In this document: piece by piece, positions 44,784 through 54,083 of the stretch
Layout of the letters: every line of letters starts with the position of its first letter
How positions within the stretch are numbered: the stretch's first letter is position 1
NCBI RefSeq assembly: GCF_019602855.1
Contig: NZ_CP080766.1
Location: 1,612,001-1,676,000, forward strand
DNA: 64,000 nucleotides
Direction of reading: 5' to 3'
Source: Cupriavidus pinatubonensis
GTDB lineage: Bacteria; Pseudomonadota; Gammaproteobacteria; Burkholderiales; Burkholderiaceae
Position numbers and translations under genes: made by a program
Notes under the pieces: generated by a model
What the model was told of the DNA's origin: nothing
What the model saw: only the letters and a program-made list of their open reading frames with translations
Databases searched by the model: none

Positions 44784-45338
44784 CTACTGGTCCTTCACTT
44801 CGACCCGAATCCCTTCCGGCGCCACGGTGATCGCGCCGGGTTCGACGTCCTTGCCGCCGAAGCGCAGCTCCTCCGGCTTGAACGTGTAGATCGGGTAATC
44901 CTTCAGCAGTTGCTGCGCGACCACCGCGCCGATGGCATTGAGCTGCTCCTTGTACAACGCCATGCCTTGGACTTCCACGTCCTGCACGGTCGGGTTGTCC
45001 AGCAGCACGGCGCGTTGCGCCTTGTCGTAGCGCAGCCCGCTGTTCAGCGAAAGCGTGCCGTTGACCGGCGGCGATGCCGTCAGCGCGTTGGTGAGCCGGG
45101 CATCCATCTGCGTCGTGATGCGGTTGTTGGCATCGTCGAGCACCAGGCGCGGGCGCGTGAGCTGGACGCTGACGACCTGCGCATAGCGCAGTGTGGCCGG
45201 GAAGCGCTTGTCCACGGCCTGCTGCAGTTCCTGCTTCGTGAATGTGTATTCGCCGGTCCAGATGTTGTAGCCAGCGTGGGCGGCGGTCGTCACGGCAACG
45301 GTCGCCGCGGCAATCAATAGGCGTCGATGAAGGCGCAT
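44784..45338 (-). CDS. DUF1439-family exported protein
   Basis: 184 residues from the ATG at 45338 with a signal peptide 'LLIAAATVAVTTAAHAG'. The mature part ('YTFTKQELQQAVDKRFPATL', 'VTLSLNSGLRYDKAQRAVLL'-like segment) matches the DUF1439/YceB type, a lipid-binding-like alpha/beta fold. No lipobox Cys is present, so it should be soluble periplasmic, unlike E. coli YceB. In-frame starts at 45356 and 45392 are possible. Function in the family is unclear. Confidence 0.82.
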   Translation of the reverse strand: MRLHRRLLIAAATVAVTTAAHAGYNIWTGEYTFTKQELQQAVDKRFPATLRYAQVVSVQLTRPRLVLDDANNRITTQMDARLTNALTASPPVNGTLSLNSGLRYDKAQRAVLLDNPTVQDVEVQGMALYKEQLNAIGAVVAQQLLKDYPIYTFKPEELRFGGKDVEPGAITVAPEGIRVEVKDQ

Positions 45339-45452
45339 GAGGCTGGGTGCGCGCATTGGCGCAATGTTGTCTGCGTAGTGCCTGTCAGACACGGATCGGC
45401 AGAGGAGCGTTCCAGTGCGGGAACAAAGGCACGGCCAAGTGCGGCCTGAGGC

Positions 45453-45656
45453 TCAGTAGTGCGGGGGGATTTCGTGCTGCGGGTTGGACTCGGCAGCCGT
45501 CGAGGGCGCGCTGGTCACCTGCTGATAGAGCGCGCGGAACTGCTCCTGCAGCAGGTCAAGCTGTTGCTGCTGGCGCGCGACGGTCAGGTTCAGCGTTTCG
45601 AGCAGGTCTTCCTGGAACGCGAGCTTGATCTCGAGTTCGTTGAGGCGGTCATCCAT
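45453..45656 (-). CDS. slyX: SlyX-family small coiled-coil protein
   Basis: 67 residues: a heptad-patterned helix ('LNELEIKLAFQEDLLETLNL') and the invariant C-terminal PPHY. SlyX is conserved in proteobacteria, of unknown biochemical role. Separated by about 110 bases from the DUF1439 gene. Confidence 0.93.
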   Translation of the reverse strand: MDDRLNELEIKLAFQEDLLETLNLTVARQQQQLDLLQEQFRALYQQVTSAPSTAAESNPQHEIPPHY

Positions 45657-45748
45657 GGCGGTATCTCCGGCTTGGTCTCCGGCAAGGGCGCCGAGCCGCG
45701 CATTGTAAGCGAGGCGAGGCCCCCTTGCGGATCAGTCGGAGCGCCGCC

Positions 45749-46186
45749 TTACTGGTGCTGGGCAGGCTTGATCAGCATCCACAGCACGCCGAAGCGGTCC
45801 GTCACCATGCCGAACTTCTCGGCGAAGAAGGTCGTGGACAGCGGCATCATCACCTGGCCGCCTTCGGTCAGGCCGTTGAATGCCTTTTCCAACGCCGCTA
45901 CGTTGTCGTACGTGATCGACAGCGCGATGCCCTGGAATTGCGGATTGCCGGTGCAGCGCCCGTCGGACACCATGATCAGGCTGTCGCCGACCTTGAACTC
46001 GGCGTGCATGACCTTGTCATCCATGGCGGCAGTAGGACCGCAGCCTTCGCCGGCACCGACCTTGTCCTTTTCGGGATTGTCCTTGAACCGCATCAGCATG
46101 CCGGGCTTGGCGTCAATCGTCTTCTTGTAGAACTCGAGTGCTTCCTCGCAACGGCCTTCAAAGAACAGATAAGGCTGGACTAGCAT
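45749..46186 (-). CDS. VOC/glyoxalase-like protein (PhnB-type)
   Basis: 145 residues from the ATG at 46186, which has AGGAG seven bases upstream (an ATG at 46192 is too close to it). 'VQPYLFFEGRCEEALEFYKK' and 'FFAEKFGMVTDRFGVLWMLI' are the two beta-alpha-beta-beta-beta signatures of the PhnB/DUF3224-like VOC group. Metal and substrate unknown; such proteins are often stand-alone. Confidence 0.92.
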   Translation of the reverse strand: MLVQPYLFFEGRCEEALEFYKKTIDAKPGMLMRFKDNPEKDKVGAGEGCGPTAAMDDKVMHAEFKVGDSLIMVSDGRCTGNPQFQGIALSITYDNVAALEKAFNGLTEGGQVMMPLSTTFFAEKFGMVTDRFGVLWMLIKPAQHQ

Positions 46187-46447
46187 GGACATCTCCTGTT
46201 GGGGGACACGCTTGCGCATGGCCGGAGGGAATCAGTCTTGGGGCCGGGAACGTTGCATCCGCGGCGAGCGGCGTCACTGCGTTTGTGTACGCCGTCCACA
46301 ATACCTTAGCAAAGAAACTGGACGGCGTCCACATCGATATGCCGGCACTTCAGCGGCGCCCTCTACGGCACAAGTGATGGCATAGAATGACCGCGCCGCC
46401 TCCATTCAATCTGGCACGGCGGCTACAGACACACAAATGGGGTTGCA

Positions 46448-47383
46448 TTGCGTTACGAACTGACCGACCTGCGCCTGTTCCAGGCCATTGCCGACGCGCA
46501 GAGCCTTTCCGGCGGGGCGACTGCCACGCACATCACGGCGTCGGCGGCGAGCTACCGGCTGAAGAATCTCGAGCATGCAATGGGCACGCCGCTGTTCGTG
46601 CGCAATGCGCGCGGCATGGAGCTGACGCCGGCGGGGGAGACGCTGCTGGTCCACGTGCGCGAACTGCTGCTTGGCGTGGAGCGCATGCATGGCGAGGTCG
46701 GGCGTTTTTCCGCCGGGCTCAAGGGCCACATCCGGCTGCTGGCGAACAGCAGCTCGCTCAACGGCTTCATCATCCCGAGCGTGAGCCGTTTCCTGACGGC
46801 CAACCCGGATGTGAATATCGACCTGGAAGAACGTGCGAGCCAGGCCATCCTGACCGCGGTGGCTGCGCATGAAGCCGACGTCGGCATCCTCGCTGGCGAC
46901 TTCGATACCACCGGCGTACGCGCGGTGCGCTATGCCGTCGACGAGTTGATTCTTGCCGTGGCGGCGGACCACCCGCTCGCGCGCGAGGCGGAGGTGCGCT
47001 TCGGCGCGGCGCTGGCATTCGATTTCGTATGCATGAGCCGCACGAGCAGCAACTTCCTGTTCCTGCGCGACATGGCGCAGCGTGCGGGCAAAAGCCCCAA
47101 TGTGCGACTGCATGCGCACAGCTTCGAGGCGGTGCTGTCGCTGGCGGAGGCGGGAGTCGGTGTGGCGCTGGTGCCGCGCAGCGTCGCGGCGGCCGCGTTG
47201 CGCGACGCGCGCGTGGTGGGCGTGCGGCTGGCCGAATCGTGGGCGCTGCGTGAACTCAACCTGATCGTGCGCGCCGATGGCAAGCTGCCCGGGTTTGCGG
47301 CTGCGTTCGTGCAGTTCCTGCTCAATGACCCGCGCGTGGCGGCCACGCGCGAGGGCGGTACGGTCGCGTCGACCGCACCGTGA
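46448..47383 (+). CDS. LysR-type transcriptional regulator
   Basis: 311 residues with TTG start at 46448, preceded by GGGG. Helix-turn-helix region 'QSLSGGATATHITASAASYR' is somewhat divergent from the usual A-A-x-x-L-x-x-S-Q-x-A-x-S, but the following 'LKNLEHAMGTPLFVRNARGM' is standard. Converges on the enoyl-CoA hydratase gene with 13 bases between, so it is not in the classical divergent position. Target unknown. Confidence 0.92.
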   Translation: MRYELTDLRLFQAIADAQSLSGGATATHITASAASYRLKNLEHAMGTPLFVRNARGMELTPAGETLLVHVRELLLGVERMHGEVGRFSAGLKGHIRLLANSSSLNGFIIPSVSRFLTANPDVNIDLEERASQAILTAVAAHEADVGILAGDFDTTGVRAVRYAVDELILAVAADHPLAREAEVRFGAALAFDFVCMSRTSSNFLFLRDMAQRAGKSPNVRLHAHSFEAVLSLAEAGVGVALVPRSVAAAALRDARVVGVRLAESWALRELNLIVRADGKLPGFAAAFVQFLLNDPRVAATREGGTVASTAP

Positions 47384-47396
47384 TGACTGCGTTGAT

Positions 47397-48173
47397 TTAC
47401 CGCTTGCGATTCAGGAACGTCGCCATGTGATGCTGCGGCTCACCCGTATCGAACGCGCGGCCGAACTCGGCCACGCTGTTGTTGATCGATACATCGAGCG
47501 GCGCTTCTTCCCACTCTCGCAGCAGGCGCTTCTGCTGGCGCACGACCTGCGGGCCGAAGCCTGCGAACAGCGCGGCAATGCGCTCGACTTCCGCGTCCAG
47601 TTCCGCGAGCGGCACTACGCGGTTCACCATCCCCCACGACAGCGCTTCTTCCGCGCCGCACAGTTCTCCCGTCAGCAGCATCCAGGCAGCGCGAGCGTTG
47701 CCGATCAGCCGCGGCATCAGCGCGGCATGAATCACGGACGGGATGCCGACCTTGACCTCGGGCATGCCGAGCTGCGCGTTGTCCGCGGCAATGCGGATAT
47801 CGCAGGCGAGTGCCAGTTCCAGTCCGCCACCGAGGCACCAGCCCGGCATGCGTGCAATCACGGGTACCGGAAAGTGCCGCAGCGCATCACAAAGGCCGCG
47901 CAGGCCGCTGATGAAGACTTCGGCGGATTCGCGTGTGAGCGCGGCCATCTCCTTGATATCGGCGCCGCCGATGAATCCCTTCTCGCCAGCACCGCGTACC
48001 ACCAGCACCCGCACGGCGTCATTGGCGGCCAGTGCGTTGACCACGCGCGTGAGGTCCGCAATCACCGACGTGCCCAGGATGTTCAGCGATCCCGCTTCAC
48101 GGATGGTCAGCGTGGCAACGCCGCGCTCGTCGATCTCGACGCCGGCATGCGTGTTGGAGGCGTGTTCGCTCAT
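47397..48173 (-). CDS. enoyl-CoA hydratase/isomerase family protein
   Basis: 258 residues of the crotonase superfamily. Oxyanion segments 'AGEKGFIGGADIKEMAALTR' and 'GWCLGGGLELALACDIRIAA', then 'LGMPEVKVGIPSVIHAALMP', which holds the catalytic Glu region. Last gene of the CoA-transferase/Bug/hydratase operon (22 bases after the Bug stop). Likely hydrates an acyl-CoA made by the transferase. Confidence 0.96.
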   Translation of the reverse strand: MSEHASNTHAGVEIDERGVATLTIREAGSLNILGTSVIADLTRVVNALAANDAVRVLVVRGAGEKGFIGGADIKEMAALTRESAEVFISGLRGLCDALRHFPVPVIARMPGWCLGGGLELALACDIRIAADNAQLGMPEVKVGIPSVIHAALMPRLIGNARAAWMLLTGELCGAEEALSWGMVNRVVPLAELDAEVERIAALFAGFGPQVVRQQKRLLREWEEAPLDVSINNSVAEFGRAFDTGEPQHHMATFLNRKR

Positions 48174-48195
48174 GATGTATTCCTCGATGTGTGGC

Positions 48196-49164
48196 TTATT
48201 GCAGCTTCGTGAAGTGGATATCCTCGACCACCTTCTTCCAATGCGCGTTCTGCGTGCGGATCAGGTCGCCGAACGCCTTGCGCGAGGTCCATGCCGGAAT
48301 CGCGCCCTGTTTCTCGATGGCGGTGATGACCTCCGGCTCGGCTAGCACCTTGTGCACTGCGTCGTTGAGCTTGTCGAGGATCGGTGCGGGCGTGCCGGCC
48401 GGCGCGCCGAGGCCGAACCACGACGGATTGTTCATCGCGCCCAGCCCGGCTTCGGCGTACGTCGGCACGTTCGGCAGCACCTTGAGCCGCTGTTTCGCCG
48501 CGACGGCCAGCGGCTTGAGCTTGCCGCCCTGGATCAGCCCCGACGAGGACGGAATGTTGTCGAACACGACCTGGATCTGTCCTGCGACCGCATCATTGAG
48601 TGCGGGGCCCAGGCCCTTGTACGGCACGTGGAGCATACGTGTGCCGGTCTCGTTCATGAACAGTTCGCCGTTCATATGGCTCAGGCCGCCGTTGCCGGAC
48701 GAGCCGAACGAATACTTGCCCGGATTGGCCTTCAGCAGCTTGATGAACGCCTGCAGGTCGGTCGCCGGGAAAGCCGGGTTCACGACCAGCACGTTGGGCA
48801 CGTCGGCGAGGTTGCTGATCGGATCGAAGTCCTTCACCGGGTCATAGGCGGTCTTTAGGTACACGTTCGGATTCACCGCGTGCGAGCTTTCGACTTCCAT
48901 CACCAGCGTGTAGCCATCGGGCGTCTGCTTGGCCGCGTAAGCGCTGCCTACGGCGCCGCCCGCGCCGGGGCGGTTCTCGACGACGACGGGCTGGCCAATC
49001 ACCGGCCCGAGCCGCGTGCCGACGATGCGCGCGATGATGTCGGTCGTGCCGCCTGCCGCGTAGGGCACGATCAGCTTGACGGGGCGATCAGGCCAGGCCG
49101 CCTGCGCGGTGCCCGCCACGCCGAGGCCAGCCAGCAGTGCGAGGACAGGATAAGTCGGTTTCAT
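48196..49164 (-). CDS. Bug/TctC-family periplasmic solute-binding protein
   Basis: 322 residues from the ATG at 49164: signal peptide ending 'AGTAQA', then 'WPDRPVKLIVPYAAGGTTDI' and 'VVENRPGAGGAVGSAYAAKQ'. Sits between the CoA-transferase and hydratase genes in one tight operon, which suggests that it captures the organic acid that is then activated as a CoA thioester. Confidence 0.95.
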   Translation of the reverse strand: MKPTYPVLALLAGLGVAGTAQAAWPDRPVKLIVPYAAGGTTDIIARIVGTRLGPVIGQPVVVENRPGAGGAVGSAYAAKQTPDGYTLVMEVESSHAVNPNVYLKTAYDPVKDFDPISNLADVPNVLVVNPAFPATDLQAFIKLLKANPGKYSFGSSGNGGLSHMNGELFMNETGTRMLHVPYKGLGPALNDAVAGQIQVVFDNIPSSSGLIQGGKLKPLAVAAKQRLKVLPNVPTYAEAGLGAMNNPSWFGLGAPAGTPAPILDKLNDAVHKVLAEPEVITAIEKQGAIPAWTSRKAFGDLIRTQNAHWKKVVEDIHFTKLQ

Positions 49165-49196
49165 CAGGTGTCTCCGTATCAGGATATCGATTGTGT

Positions 49197-50354
49197 TCAG
49201 GCCGGCGCGGTGTGTTCGCCCAGCAGCGGCGGCGGCTGCGACGGTCCGGTGTGGCCGGCGAGCATAGGGTTGCGCACCATCGGCACGGTGCCCATCACCG
49301 GGTGCTCGGCGAATTGCTGCAGCCCGCGGTGGCGCACCTGCGGATGCGCAAAGACTTCTTCCATAGTGTGGATCGGGCCCCACGGCACGCCGGCGGCATC
49401 GAAGGCGTCCGTCCATGCGGTGCGAGTGCGTGTCGGGAAGATCTCCGTCAGCAGTGCGCGCAGTTGCGGCAAGTTTTCGATACGCGCCGAGTTGGTCGCG
49501 TAGCGCGCGTCCTGTGCCAGGTCGGCCATACCGGCGACTGCACAGAAGCGGGCGAACTGGCCGTCATTGCCGATGGCGAGGATCAGGTAGCCGTCCGCGC
49601 AGCGGAACACTTCGTACGGCGCGCAGTTCGGGTGCGCATTCCCGCTGCGCTGGGGGTTCTCGCCCGATACCAGGTAATTCGCACCCTGATTCGCGTTGAG
49701 CGCCACGGCTACATCGAGCAGCGCGATATCGAGGTGCTGGCCGACGCCGGTCGCGTGGCGCTGGTACAGCGCAGCAAGCACGGCCGAAGTCGCGTACATG
49801 CCGGTGCTGAGGTCCACCACCGCCACGCCGGTGCGCAGCGGGCCGGCGCCAGGACTGCCGTCGGGCTGGCCGGTATAGCTCATGAGCCCGCCCATTCCCT
49901 GGAACACGTAGTCATAGCCCGGCTTGTCGGCCATCGGCCCGTCCTGGCCGAAGCCGGTGATCGACAGGTAGACCAGTCGCGGGTTGATCGCCTTGAGGCG
50001 GTCGTAGTCCAGCCCGTAGCGCCGCAGCGTGCCGACCTTGTAGTTCTCGACCAGCACGTCTGCCTCGCGCGCCAGTTCGCGCACCTGCGCGGTGCCTTCG
50101 GGCGTGCCGTAGTCGATCGCCACCGAACGCTTGCCGCGATTGCAGCTGATGAAATAGCCGGACAGGCGCGCGTCGCTGCCATCGGCCGCCGACATGTAAG
50201 GCGGGCCCCAGCCGCGCGTATCGTCGCCCCGCTCGGGGTGTTCGACCTTCGTCACCTCGGCGCCGAGATCCGCCAGGTTCTGGGTGCACCAGGGGCCGGC
50301 CAGGATGCGCGACAGGTCCAATACACGCACGCCTTCCAGGGCACGATGAAGCAT
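49197..50354 (-). CDS. CaiB/BaiF family III CoA-transferase
   Basis: 385 residues. 'LEGVRVLDLSRILAGPWCTQ', 'NLADLGAEVTKVEHPERGDD' and 'NRGKRSVAIDYGTPEG' are the family's N-terminal motifs, with the active-site Asp in 'VAVVDLSTGMYATSAVLAAL'. It moves CoA between carboxylic acids. The ATG at 50354 opens the conserved domain. First gene of a three-gene operon; 32 bases before the Bug start. A minus-strand TATACT box lies 36-41 bases upstream. Confidence 0.95.
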   Translation of the reverse strand: MLHRALEGVRVLDLSRILAGPWCTQNLADLGAEVTKVEHPERGDDTRGWGPPYMSAADGSDARLSGYFISCNRGKRSVAIDYGTPEGTAQVRELAREADVLVENYKVGTLRRYGLDYDRLKAINPRLVYLSITGFGQDGPMADKPGYDYVFQGMGGLMSYTGQPDGSPGAGPLRTGVAVVDLSTGMYATSAVLAALYQRHATGVGQHLDIALLDVAVALNANQGANYLVSGENPQRSGNAHPNCAPYEVFRCADGYLILAIGNDGQFARFCAVAGMADLAQDARYATNSARIENLPQLRALLTEIFPTRTRTAWTDAFDAAGVPWGPIHTMEEVFAHPQVRHRGLQQFAEHPVMGTVPMVRNPMLAGHTGPSQPPPLLGEHTAPA

Positions 50355-50384
50355 GACAACTCCCGCATTCGCAAAACAATGCGG

Positions 50385-50397
50385 CCGAGTATAGGGA
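50385..50397 (-). promoter_or_regulatory. promoter-like element (minus-strand TATACT) before the CoA-transferase operon
   Basis: Same 13-mer CCGAGTATAGGGA as at 43772-43784, with TATACT on the minus strand about 36 bases upstream of the CoA-transferase start. No strong -35 box at standard spacing. Confidence 0.4.
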
Positions 50398-50564
50398 GCG
50401 CCCCAGGGCCGAACCAGTCGAGAGTTTTTAAAGGCGCGTTCGCCGGTTTTGAACGGTCTCGCAGCGCCTGTCCGCAGGCCATTCGGACGCCGGGTTTGGC
50501 GCAAGCCCGCCGCCGTGTCACAATTCGCCTTTGGACCTTTCCGGCACCTTGATTCGGCCCGTGA

Positions 50565-51971
<1,407 letters not shown>

Positions 51972-52021
51972 GCGTACTCGCGGTGACAACGCTGCGTGAA
52001 TGCGCGGCGCATCATAAAAAA

Positions 52022-52047
52022 CCGGCACTTCGTGGTGCCGGTTTTTT
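52022..52047 (+). terminator. rho-independent terminator of argG
   Basis: CCGGCAC (52022-52028) pairs with GTGCCGG (52035-52041) around a 6-base loop, followed by six T (52042-52047). Six A precede the stem, so it could also work on the other strand. Confidence 0.9.
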
Positions 52048-52168
52048 CTTTGTGATCCGTCCCAAACGACGCCGCACTGAACCTGCTCACATCAGTGCGG
52101 CCACAGTCCTTTTTTCCGGCGGCAGGCGAGCATAGACTGGTGTCACGATGCATCAAGGGGAGCCTCAG

Positions 52169-52885
52169 ATGACCGTCTCGCCTCCTGAAGACCGCGAAAA
52201 GAGCTCCCGCCGCGATTTCCTCGGTGACCTCGGCAGTCTGGCCGCCTTAGCAACCCTGGCCCCCGCAAGCGCGGCGCAAACACTAAGCCCGAACGCCGCC
52301 GCCTGCCTGCTGACCCCGGCCGCCACTGAGGGCCCCTTCTATGTCGGCGACGCTCAACTGCGCAGCGATATCCGCGACGGCCGGCCCGGCCAGCCATTGC
52401 GCTTGCGCTTGATGGTTGTCGATGCCGACCATGACTGCACGCCGGTGCAGGGTGCGCTGGTCAGCATCTGGCATTGCGATGCCGAAGGCAGCTATAGCGG
52501 TGAAGACGGGCCGCGCGACGCTACGCGTTTTCTGCGCGGCGTGCAGCCAACCGCTGCTGATGGTGCCGCTGCGTTTGTCACGATCTATCCCGGCTGGTAC
52601 CGGCCGCGCGCGGTTCATATCCACTTCAAGGTGTTGCTCGCGAATGCCGAGGTGCTGACCAGCCAGCTTTACTTCAGCGACGCGCTGAACCGAGAGGTGC
52701 TAGGCAGCCATCCGGCATATCGCGCGCGCGGCGTGCCGACGCGTGGCAACGCACAGGATCCGATCGCGGGCGGTCAGCCGCCACTGGTGCACGTACGCAG
52801 CGGGACGGAATGGCTGGATGGGGATTTCATCGTGGGCATCGCACGCGGTGGCGCCCATCGCGCGGGCGTGCGTTCTTCCCTATGA
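52169..52885 (+). CDS. Tat-exported intradiol ring-cleavage dioxygenase-like protein
   Basis: 238 residues from the ATG at 52169 (AAGGGGAG six bases upstream). The N-terminus 'SSRRDFLGDLGSLAALATLA' is a twin-arginine signal. The catalytic domain has 'TEGPFYV', 'SIWHCDAEGSYSG' and 'YPGWYRPRAVHIHFKV'; Tyr109, Tyr140 or 144, His150 and His152 fit the Fe(III) ligand set of protocatechuate-type dioxygenases. Export to the periplasm separates it from cytoplasmic ring-cleavage pathways. The substrate is unknown. No catabolic neighbours. Confidence 0.9.
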   Translation: MTVSPPEDREKSSRRDFLGDLGSLAALATLAPASAAQTLSPNAAACLLTPAATEGPFYVGDAQLRSDIRDGRPGQPLRLRLMVVDADHDCTPVQGALVSIWHCDAEGSYSGEDGPRDATRFLRGVQPTAADGAAAFVTIYPGWYRPRAVHIHFKVLLANAEVLTSQLYFSDALNREVLGSHPAYRARGVPTRGNAQDPIAGGQPPLVHVRSGTEWLDGDFIVGIARGGAHRAGVRSSL

Positions 52886-52912
52886 ATGAAGTGCCGCCCC
52901 GCTCGACATCCG

Positions 52913-53314
52913 TCAGGAGGCTGACGGCGGGCTCGCGGCAAGCAGGTTGGCGTCGCGGCTCAGCCGCCACTTGCCGTTGTCCTCCCTGCGCAGCAACGTG
53001 AGCGTGTAGCCCGAGCGATGCATCGCCCTGCCGTCGGGCGGCGTGATGGTCAGGTCGATGAAATTGCGCAGGTAGGCCCAGTCGCCGATCACCTGCAGTT
53101 CGCGGATGTCATAGCTGCCTTGCAGCTTCACACCGACCATGCCCGCGGATGCTTGCGCGAAGGCGGCCTTGCCGAAGGGTTCCTGGCCGGGGACCATGAA
53201 AACGACGTCGTCCGTCATCAGGTCCAGCACCGTGTCGGTATCGCCGCGCTGGCTGGCGGTGAACCAGGCCTCTACCAGTTCACGGATGGCGCGTTCGTCG
53301 TCTGCGGGATTCAT
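52913..53314 (-). CDS. NTF2-like (SnoaL/SgcJ-type) protein
   Basis: 133 residues from the ATG at 53314: '[20 protein letters not shown]', '[20 protein letters not shown]' and a C-terminal '[14 protein letters not shown]' are typical of the small cone-shaped NTF2 fold in the SgcJ/EcaC group. Ligand unknown. Its start overlaps the stop of a fragment of an M23 peptidase (ATGA). Converges with the dioxygenase gene. Confidence 0.9.
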   Translation of the reverse strand: MNPADDERAIRELVEAWFTASQRGDTDTVLDLMTDDVVFMVPGQEPFGKAAFAQASAGMVGVKLQGSYDIRELQVIGDWAYLRNFIDLTITPPDGRAMHRSGYTLTLLRREDNGKWRLSRDANLLAASPPSAS

Positions 53315-53484
53315 GGCTGCCTCGCTTGTTTGCCCGTGCCAGCGGGCGTCCGTGTTGGCACCGCCAGCGGGTAGGGATTGATAGCGCCGCCGGCCGTGTA
53401 GATGCCGTAATGCAGGTGCGGCGGCGTGCCCTGCGCATTGCCGGTATTGCCGCAAGTGGCATGCCGCGCCGGCAAGAGCATCAT
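53311..53484 (-). pseudogene. C-terminal remnant of an M23-family peptidase
   Basis: A 57-codon open frame encodes '[18 protein letters not shown]' and 'GGAINPYPL', which is the C-terminal active-site segment of M23 (lysostaphin-type) peptidoglycan peptidases, with the metal HxH at 53418-53410. The N-terminal part with the other zinc ligands is missing; upstream sequence has no matching frame. The fragment ends with TGA overlapping the start of the NTF2-like gene, so it might still be translated. Read directly from the minus strand. Confidence 0.7.
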
Positions 53485-53739
53485 CTTGCCCGGAATTACG
53501 CTTGATGCGCACGCGCCATCGATTCAGGGGAATTTTCTACATTGGCGGGAAGTTCTTACGTTGCCCCAGAAAGCCAGACTCACAACCAGATAGGCAAAGC
53601 AAAGCACATATGCGGGGTTTGGAGCCGGAACCGGCGTTGGTATGGCAGTTGCCTTTGCCAACACAGGATCGGCATGCAGAGCGGGTCCGGCTCAAGGCTG
53701 GCCTGCCGGCCGGTCACCAAGGCTTCGATGGAGGAAAGC

Positions 53740-53991
53740 ATGAGCAAGAAAATACTGATTTGCATGATGGCGGCGGCCACGTTTGGCTCGCTGGCGGGCT
53801 GCAGTGCGACCGGCACAGCGTCCGGTTCTGGCGCCGGCGGCGGCACGCTGACTGGCTCGGGCTCCGTCAACGACAACACCGGCAGCCGTCCGCGAAGTGG
53901 CTATGGTACGGCGCCGGGCGCGACGTCAAGCGGAGGGACAGCCAGTGGCGCCACGTCAGGCGGCACGTCGTCCACGTCGCCGCGCTATTGA
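53740..53991 (+). CDS. small Gly/Ser-rich lipoprotein
   Basis: 83 residues with strong Shine-Dalgarno GGAGGAA. Signal peptide with lipobox 'SLAGC' (Cys21), then a low-complexity Gly/Ser/Thr-rich tail. Outer-membrane lipoprotein of unknown role; followed by a terminator. Confidence 0.8.
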   Translation: MSKKILICMMAAATFGSLAGCSATGTASGSGAGGGTLTGSGSVNDNTGSRPRSGYGTAPGATSSGGTASGATSGGTSSTSPRY

Positions 53992-54029
53992 GATGGCTTG
54001 AGCTGGCGATACAGCGGACGTTGTCATGG

Positions 54030-54063
54030 CGGGCACCGGCGAAGCATCGCCGGTGCCCGTTTT
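54030..54063 (+). terminator. rho-independent terminator after the small lipoprotein gene
   Basis: A perfect 13-bp stem (54030-54042 with 54047-54059), 4-base loop, then TTTT. It also lies just past the stop of the converging outer-membrane factor gene. Confidence 0.85.
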
Positions 54064-54083
54064 GCATTCGCCGGGTGGGCTTC

